A DNA stretch of 64,000 nucleotides from Pseudothioclava sp033100795 (GTDB lineage Bacteria; Pseudomonadota; Alphaproteobacteria; Rhodobacterales; Rhodobacteraceae), in contig NZ_JAWLVI010000004.1 of NCBI RefSeq assembly GCF_033100795.1, forward strand, positions 186,001-250,000. Direction: 5' to 3'. The translations under genes were made by a program, and so were the position numbers. Every line of letters begins with the position of its first letter. Position 1 is the stretch's first letter. A model generated the notes under the pieces. That model made no database searches, had not been told where the DNA came from, and worked only from the letters and a program-made list of their open reading frames with translations. This document shows, in pieces, positions 59,234 through 64,000 of this stretch.

Positions 59234-59270
59234 GCAGGCTCCGCCGGAACGCGGAGCCTGTCGCGTTTTA
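59234..59270 (+). terminator. Terminator after AhpD-like gene
   Basis: GCAGGCTCCGC pairs with GCGGAGCCTGT (10-11 bp) around CGGAAC, followed by CGCGTTTTA. Confidence 0.8.
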
Positions 59271-59299
59271 TGATCAAACAGCCAGTAAGGAGACCAGCC

Positions 59300-59857
59300 A
59301 TGAAACGCATCGCAACATTTACCGCTCTTATCGCCCTCGCAGCAGGTGCGGGCTTTGCCCAGACCGCCAATTTCATTCCGGGCGAGGATTTCATGCTTCA
59401 GTGGGATCTGGACGGGAACGGCGCCGTGACCCTCGCCGAGGCCCGCGAGCAGCGTGAGAATATCTTCTATATGTTCGATCAGGATGACGACGGGCAGTTC
59501 TCGCAAGAGGAATACGCCGGTATCGACGAGCATAAGGCGCTTGAGCGCGAAGCCGGAAAAGGCCCGGGCCACAACATGCCCGAGGGTATGGTTCCCGGTC
59601 AGGGGCAGGGCCGCGCGATGGGCCAGGGTAAGGGCATGGGCTTTGGCCGCGCGCAGGGCATGGGTCAGGGTCGCGCCCAGATGGGCATGAGCGAGTTTGA
59701 CATGCCCGCCGCCGAGGAAATGCGTATGTTCGACGGCAACGGCGATGGCACCGTCACCAAGGCCGAGTTCATCGACAGCTCGGACCTCTGGTTCCAGATG
59801 CGCGACCGCAACGGTGACGGAGCGCTGACCGTCGAGGATTTCGGCCCCGGTCGCTAA
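59300..59857 (+). CDS. Exported EF-hand calcium-binding protein
   Basis: 185 residues. Signal peptide MKRIATFTALIALAAGAGFA. Four EF-hand loops: DLDGNGAVTLAE (36-47), DQDDDGQFSQEE (60-71), DGNGDGTVTKAE (about 146-157) and DRNGDGALTVED (about 168-179). Between pairs lies a Gly/Gln/Met/Arg low-complexity linker (GQGQGRAMGQGKGMGFG). Probably a periplasmic calcium-binding protein; partners unknown. GGAGACCAGCC precedes the ATG. Confidence 0.85.
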   Translation: MKRIATFTALIALAAGAGFAQTANFIPGEDFMLQWDLDGNGAVTLAEAREQRENIFYMFDQDDDGQFSQEEYAGIDEHKALEREAGKGPGHNMPEGMVPGQGQGRAMGQGKGMGFGRAQGMGQGRAQMGMSEFDMPAAEEMRMFDGNGDGTVTKAEFIDSSDLWFQMRDRNGDGALTVEDFGPGR

Positions 59858-59893
59858 GCCAGTCGCTAAGCGCAAGAAACCGCTGATCTGAAG

Positions 59894-59931
59894 AAAACGC
59901 CCGGTTGTCCCCGTGACAGTCGGGCGTTTTT
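59894..59931 (+). terminator. Terminator after EF-hand gene
   Basis: AAAACGCCCG pairs with CGGGCGTTTT around a 17-base loop, followed by T. Confidence 0.85.
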
Positions 59932-59968
59932 GCGCGACCCTGTCCCGATCAGCAGTGGAGTAACGTGT

Positions 59969-60790
59969 ATGAAACCGGTTTCGGGGATTTTGACGGCAAT
60001 TCTGGTTATGACGGCGCTGGCGGGGTGCAAAAGTCAGGACAGCACGCGCCCGCTGATGCAGCCCGACCGGCTGAGCGCGGCCAACTACCGCGCGCCGGGG
60101 GTGCCTGCGCGCTTGGGCGACACCGATCCGCACGACTGGGCGGGTGCGGTTCCGGCCCGCTATCCGGTGCACGGTATTGATGCGGCCCGCTATCAGGGGC
60201 TGATCGACTTTCGCTCGGCGGCGAATGCGGGCATCGGGTTTGCATGGATCAAGGCGACCGAGGGCGGCGATTTCCTTGACCCCGGTTTCCGGCAGAACTA
60301 CGCCCGCGCCCGCGCCGCAGGCGTCCCCGTCGGGGGCTATCATTTCTATTACTTCTGCCGCTCGGCGGCGGAACAGGCCGACTGGTTCATCGCCAATGTG
60401 CCCCGCGCCAAGGGCGACCTGCCCCCCGTTCTGGACATCGAGTGGAACCATACTTCTCCCTCCTGCCGCAAGCGCCCCGCAGCCCATATCGTGCAGGCGG
60501 AGATGCGGGTCTTCCTTGAAAAGCTGACCGCCGCCTATGGCACCCGCCCCGTGATCTACACCACGCCCGATTTCTGGCGCGACAACGGGCTTGAGGGATT
60601 TCGCGGCTATGACCTCTGGCTGCGTTCGGTCACGGCGCACCCCTCCGAACGCTACACCGGCACGCATTGGGAGTTCTGGCAGTGGACGGGCACTGGCGTC
60701 GTTCCAGGTGTGCGCGGCATCGTGGACGTGAACGCCTATCGCGGCTCGGCCCCGGATTGGGAGGCGTGGAAGGCCGCGCGGATGCAATGA
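59969..60790 (+). CDS. GH25-family muramidase lipoprotein
   Basis: 273 residues with lipoprotein signal (LVMTALAGC, lipobox Cys about 20). Glycoside hydrolase 25 blocks: VHGIDAARYQGLIDF (catalytic Asp region, about 68-82), AWIKATEGGDFLDPGF, PVGGYHFYYFC, LPPVLDIEW (catalytic DxE, about 153-161), and WEFWQWTGTG. Cleaves peptidoglycan glycan strands. GGAG upstream of the ATG at 59969. Confidence 0.9.
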   Translation: MKPVSGILTAILVMTALAGCKSQDSTRPLMQPDRLSAANYRAPGVPARLGDTDPHDWAGAVPARYPVHGIDAARYQGLIDFRSAANAGIGFAWIKATEGGDFLDPGFRQNYARARAAGVPVGGYHFYYFCRSAAEQADWFIANVPRAKGDLPPVLDIEWNHTSPSCRKRPAAHIVQAEMRVFLEKLTAAYGTRPVIYTTPDFWRDNGLEGFRGYDLWLRSVTAHPSERYTGTHWEFWQWTGTGVVPGVRGIVDVNAYRGSAPDWEAWKAARMQ

Positions 60791-60873
60791 ACGCTGCGTC
60801 ACTTGCGCCCCGCGATTGACGTAACGAAAGCGCCTTTGGTTCAGTGGGCGGAGCCACGCAAAAAGGACCGCCC

Positions 60874-61443
60874 ATGACCCAGCCAGCCATCAGCCGCTTT
60901 CCCGTTCCCACCCTTGCCGAGCTGCCCGAGGACATCCGCGCGCGCATCGAGGCGGTGCAGGAAAAATCGGGTTTCATTCCGAATGTGTTTCTGGTGCTGG
61001 CCCATCGTCCCGACGAATTCCGCGCGTTTTTTGCCTATCACGATGCGCTGATGGACAAGCCCGGCAACTTGTCTCAGGCCGAGCGCGAGATGATCGTCGT
61101 CGCGACCTCGAACGCGAACCAGTGCCAGTATTGCGTGATCTCGCACGGCGCAATCCTGCGCATCCGCGCGAAAAACCCGCTGATCGCGGATCAGGTCGCG
61201 ATCAACTACCGCAAGGCCGATCTGACGCCGCGCCAAAAGGCGATGCTGGATTTCGCGCTGAAGGTCTCGCACGAGGCGCATCTTGTAAACGACGCCGATT
61301 TCGAAACCCTCGGCGCGCATGGGTTCACCCCCGAAGACGTCTGGGACATCGCGGGGATTTCTGCCTTTTTCGGGCTGTCGAACCGGATGGCAAATGTCAC
61401 CAACATGCGCCCGAACGACGAGTTCTACACGCTCGGGCGCTAG
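60874..61443 (+). CDS. Peroxidase-related AhpD-like protein
   Basis: 189 residues of the uncharacterised peroxidase-related/AhpD-like family: SRFPVPTLAELPEDIRARIEAVQEKSGFIPNVF, LSQAEREMIVVATSNANQCQYCVISHGAILR (CxxC with His, about 89-97), then DLTPRQKAMLDFALKVS and DVWDIAGISAFFGLSNRMAN. The CQYC pair suggests thiol peroxidase activity. The ATG at 60874 follows AAAAAGGACC. Confidence 0.88.
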   Translation: MTQPAISRFPVPTLAELPEDIRARIEAVQEKSGFIPNVFLVLAHRPDEFRAFFAYHDALMDKPGNLSQAEREMIVVATSNANQCQYCVISHGAILRIRAKNPLIADQVAINYRKADLTPRQKAMLDFALKVSHEAHLVNDADFETLGAHGFTPEDVWDIAGISAFFGLSNRMANVTNMRPNDEFYTLGR

Positions 61444-61503
61444 ATAACGCAAAGCCCCCGCCCTTTTGCAGAGCAGGGGCCATGCCGCGCGAAATCGGAC
61501 GGA

Positions 61504-63042
61504 TCAGTCCGCGAGGCTGCCTTCTTCGTCACCGCGCCGATGCATTTTCGCGCGCACAATCCGGCCCACGATCAGCGGCATCACAAAGCCGATAATCGCA
61601 ATCAGCCACAGCGCGATCGAAAGCGGGCTGTCAATCAGGGTGAACCAGTTGCCATTGTCGATCGTGATCGCTCGGCGCAGGTTCGATTCCATCGCGTTGC
61701 CCAGAAGCGTGCCAAGGATGATCGGCACCAGCGGCACATCAAGCTTGCGCAGAACCCAGCCCAAAATCCCGAAACCGATCATCACCAGCAGGTCAAAGCT
61801 CGACCCCGAGATGCCGTAGATCCCGACAAAGCTGACCATCGCGACGATGGGCATCAGAACACGTGGCGGGATCAGCAGCACGCGGGTGAACAGACCCACC
61901 ATCGGGATATTCATCGCCAGCAGCATGAAGTTCGCGATGAACAGCGCCGCAATCAGCCCCCAGACCACATCGGGGTTATTGGCAAACAGCAAAGGCCCGG
62001 GCGTGATATTCAGCGACAGCAGCACTGCCAGCAACACCGCCGTCGTCCCCGACCCCGGCACGCCAAGCGCCAGCATCGGCACCAGCGCGCCACCCGCAGC
62101 CGCGTTATTGCCCGCCTCGGGGGCTGCAACACCGCGCGGATCGCCCGTGCCGAAGGTGCCCTCTTTATCGACCAGCCGCTTCTCCATCGAATACGAAATA
62201 AACGAGCCAAGCGAGGCACCGGCACCGGGCAGAACGCCCGCAAGGAAGCCAAGGAACGAGGTGCGCAGCATCGTCGGTGTGCAGTCTTTGACCATCGACA
62301 TCGGCGGCGTCAGGCGGCCAATGTCCATCTTTTTGCCCGCCGCATCAGCGTTGCCGTGACGCTCTTCAAGGAAGATGAACACCTCGGACAGCGCGAACAG
62401 CCCGACGATAGCGACAAGGAAGTCGATCCCGTCATACAGGTGCACCTCGCCAAAGGTGAAGCGCGGCACGCCGGTCTGCGTATCGACCCCGATCATCGCA
62501 AGGCCAAGCCCAAGTGCGGCCGCAAAAGCCGACTTCGCCTGATTGGTCGAGGACACCCCGCCAAGCGTCATGAACGCCAGCGCAAACAGCGCGAAATACT
62601 CGGCCGGACCGAACAGCAGCGCGATTTTCACCAGTTGCGGCGCCAGCAGGATCAGCCCCCAGGTCGCAAGGAACGAGCCGACAAACGACGCGATCCCCGA
62701 GATCGAGAGCGCCTGCCCCGCCATCCCCTTTTGCGCCATCGGATAGCCATCAAGACAGGTCATCATCGCAGGCTCGTCACCCGGAATATTCAGCAGGATC
62801 GACGAGATTCGCCCGCCATACATCGCCCCGTAATAGACCGAGGTCAGCAGGATCAACGAAGGCGTCGCGCCAAGGCCAAGCGTGAATGCCAGCGGGATCA
62901 GAATGGCCACGCCGTTCGACGGGCCAAGCCCCGGCAGCGCACCCATGATCGTGCCCAGGAAACAGCCCAGCAGAGCCAGACCAAGGTTTTGCCATGTCAG
63001 CGCGACGACAAAGCCGTCCGCCAGTGAGTTCATCAGTTCCAT
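61504..63042 (-). CDS. tctA: Tripartite tricarboxylate transporter, large permease TctA
   Basis: 512 residues, about 11-12 membrane spans. GALPGLGPSNGVAILIPLAF (about 35-54), SVYYGAMYGGRISSILLNIPGDEPAMMTCLDGYPMA (about 67-102) and GVLPGAGASLGSFISY are TctA signatures. With TctB and the binding protein TctC it imports tri/dicarboxylates driven by an ion gradient. Middle product of the leftward tctC-tctB-tctA operon. Confidence 0.95.
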   Translation of the reverse strand: MELMNSLADGFVVALTWQNLGLALLGCFLGTIMGALPGLGPSNGVAILIPLAFTLGLGATPSLILLTSVYYGAMYGGRISSILLNIPGDEPAMMTCLDGYPMAQKGMAGQALSISGIASFVGSFLATWGLILLAPQLVKIALLFGPAEYFALFALAFMTLGGVSSTNQAKSAFAAALGLGLAMIGVDTQTGVPRFTFGEVHLYDGIDFLVAIVGLFALSEVFIFLEERHGNADAAGKKMDIGRLTPPMSMVKDCTPTMLRTSFLGFLAGVLPGAGASLGSFISYSMEKRLVDKEGTFGTGDPRGVAAPEAGNNAAAGGALVPMLALGVPGSGTTAVLLAVLLSLNITPGPLLFANNPDVVWGLIAALFIANFMLLAMNIPMVGLFTRVLLIPPRVLMPIVAMVSFVGIYGISGSSFDLLVMIGFGILGWVLRKLDVPLVPIILGTLLGNAMESNLRRAITIDNGNWFTLIDSPLSIALWLIAIIGFVMPLIVGRIVRAKMHRRGDEEGSLAD

Positions 63043-63054
63043 GACCCGTCCTCC

Positions 63055-63486
63055 TTAAAATCCAAGGGGGCCGCGCGCCAGCGACAGGCCCAGAACCAGA
63101 TGGAAAATAACGTAGATGCCGCCTGCGGTGCCAATGCCCGCGATCACCGCGGACAGCGGCGCGGACCCAAGCCGCCAGCCCAGATAGCTGGCCGCAACAG
63201 CCGTCGCGATGACGAAACCGGCAATCGGCAGGAACTCGGCGTAGAGCACCAAAACGACCACGGCAGCGGCGATCTCGGCCAGACGCCCGAGGCTTGGCCA
63301 ATGCGGCGCGGCGTCCGGTTTCAGCGCGATCACGGCGGAACTGATCCCGAGGATTGCAGCGATAATAAGCGGGAAGGCTTTGGGGCCCACGGCATCCGAG
63401 AGGAAGCTCTCTTCGATCACCAGCGCCGAAAGCGCAAAGGCAATCGCCAACAGGACACCGACTATGCCGAAGATGCGATCACTCAT
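63055..63486 (-). CDS. tctB: Tripartite tricarboxylate transporter, small permease TctB
   Basis: 143 residues with four membrane spans. GPKAFPLIIAAILGI (about 34-48) is the TctB motif. CAGGAGATCCCC precedes the ATG at 63486; an upstream in-frame ATG is less well placed. 12 bases before tctA. Confidence 0.9.
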   Translation of the reverse strand: MSDRIFGIVGVLLAIAFALSALVIEESFLSDAVGPKAFPLIIAAILGISSAVIALKPDAAPHWPSLGRLAEIAAAVVVLVLYAEFLPIAGFVIATAVAASYLGWRLGSAPLSAVIAGIGTAGGIYVIFHLVLGLSLARGPLGF

Positions 63487-63576
63487 GGGGATCTCCTGAT
63501 ACGGCTGGAATTGGATATGATTGGGGGCGGCCATTGCCCGCCGCCCCCGGTCTTCAAGCAGCGCGAGAGGGCGCGC

Positions 63577-64000
63577 TTACTTGATGATCCCGATCTCGCG
63601 CGAGATCGACTGGATCTTGGCAACCGAGTCCGACACGAAGGCCTGGAATTCGGCGCCTTGCAGGCTCAGCGGAGCCATGCCGTTCGCCGCCATCACAGCT
63701 TTCCACTCGTCCGAGGCGTAAAGCGTGCCGATTTTCTCGACCCATGCGTTATAGGCCTCGTCCGACATATTGCCCGGAGCGTAGAAGCCGCGCCAGTTTG
63801 CACCGATCGCATCGACGCCTTGCTCTTTCGCGGTCGGGAACTTGGCGAATTCACCTTCCAGACGCTCGGGAGCGAGAACCGCGATCACCTTGATGTCGCC
63901 GCTGTCGACAAAGCCTTTGGCTTCCGAGATGTCGCCGGTGAAGGCCTGAACCGAACCAGCCAGAAGCTGCGTCACAGCCTCGCCGCCGCCATCGAAGGCG
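63577..64000 (-). CDS. tctC: Tripartite tricarboxylate transporter binding protein TctC (5' part beyond window)
   Basis: About 141 C-terminal residues are in the window; the reading frame continues past base 64000. AFDGGGEAVTQLLAGSVQAFTGDISEAKGFVDSGDIKVIAVL, FPTAKEQGVDAIGANWRGFYAPGNMSDEA are typical of TctC/BugT periplasmic binders. The ligand cannot be determined. First gene of the tctCBA operon. Confidence 0.92.
   Translation of the reverse strand, partial: AFDGGGEAVTQLLAGSVQAFTGDISEAKGFVDSGDIKVIAVLAPERLEGEFAKFPTAKEQGVDAIGANWRGFYAPGNMSDEAYNAWVEKIGTLYASDEWKAVMAANGMAPLSLQGAEFQAFVSDSVAKIQSISREIGIIK

Noticed and set aside
58814..60802. Long open frame antisense to the AhpD-like, EF-hand and GH25 genes
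   Set aside because: Each gene under it has clear domains, starts and terminators; the antisense frame has none.
61540..63027. Long open frame antisense to tctA
   Set aside because: Arg/Gln/His-rich translation complementary to a membrane protein gene; not coding.

Overview
This window looks like chromosomal DNA of a GC-rich alphaproteobacterium of the Rhodobacterales/Rhodobacteraceae type. The evidence is gene content and order (aroA-GFA-cmk-rpsA-ihfB-lapA-trpF-trpB, an NDUFS4-like complex I subunit, gcrA, znuABC-zur, a type II lumazine synthase), a GTTC-N7-GTTC type LexA site, and high third-position GC. The species cannot be named from the sequence alone.

Layout. 1-324: 3' end of an insertion-sequence transposase cut by the window edge. 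719-14274: a complete erythritol (tetritol) catabolic locus. A sugar ABC transporter operon (DUF2291 protein, ATPase, permease, binding protein) runs leftward. Rightward run kinase eryA, dehydrogenase eryB and racemase eryC, then an FMN riboswitch, lumazine synthase ribH2 and the repressor eryD. Next come a convergent transaldolase and a DeoR regulator-eryH-eryI operon. Together these would import erythritol and convert it to D-erythrose 4-phosphate, which transaldolase can feed into the pentose phosphate pathway. A short motif is shared by both ery promoter regions, and eryD lies downstream of the flavin riboswitch.

14275-17717 is a decayed junction. It holds intact iolB, an N-terminal stump of iolD, a C-terminal stump of iolC, a tiny ribbon-helix-helix gene with its own operator-like promoter, a broken reading frame, and a metallophosphoesterase missing its C-terminal half. 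The inositol operon was truncated by deletion or insertion. 18121-27717 holds a complex I accessory subunit, uvrB with a LexA site, a CRP/FNR regulator and a neighbour each preceded by an FNR/Dnr-type box, a monooxygenase-like protein, yjbH/yjbF exopolysaccharide export genes and UDP-glucose dehydrogenase. 27776-30801 is the Zur-controlled zinc importer. 30850-39273 is tryptophan/shikimate/translation housekeeping.

39307-43170 has copper-chaperone genes, then a degraded patch (fragment of a YdcZ-like gene, frameshifted DUF1835-like pseudogene), then meaB. 43305-46869 has a DUF3108 protein, hrpB and cutA. 46873-48135 is a strikingly AT-rich single-gene islet encoding a RelA/SpoT-domain alarmone-synthetase-like protein. 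It is followed by ettA, a stand-alone KAP P-loop ATPase and a potassium-channel-like protein with a C-terminal zinc ribbon. 52166-64000 is mostly housekeeping: rimO, gcrA, an ABC-2 permease, argD-argF, an oxidoreductase, two AhpD-like proteins (one behind a perfect FNR-type box), an EF-hand protein, a GH25 muramidase lipoprotein, and the start of a tripartite tricarboxylate transporter operon that runs off the right edge.

No rRNA, tRNA or CRISPR array was recognised. All assignments come from reading motifs and gene order; no database search was run.
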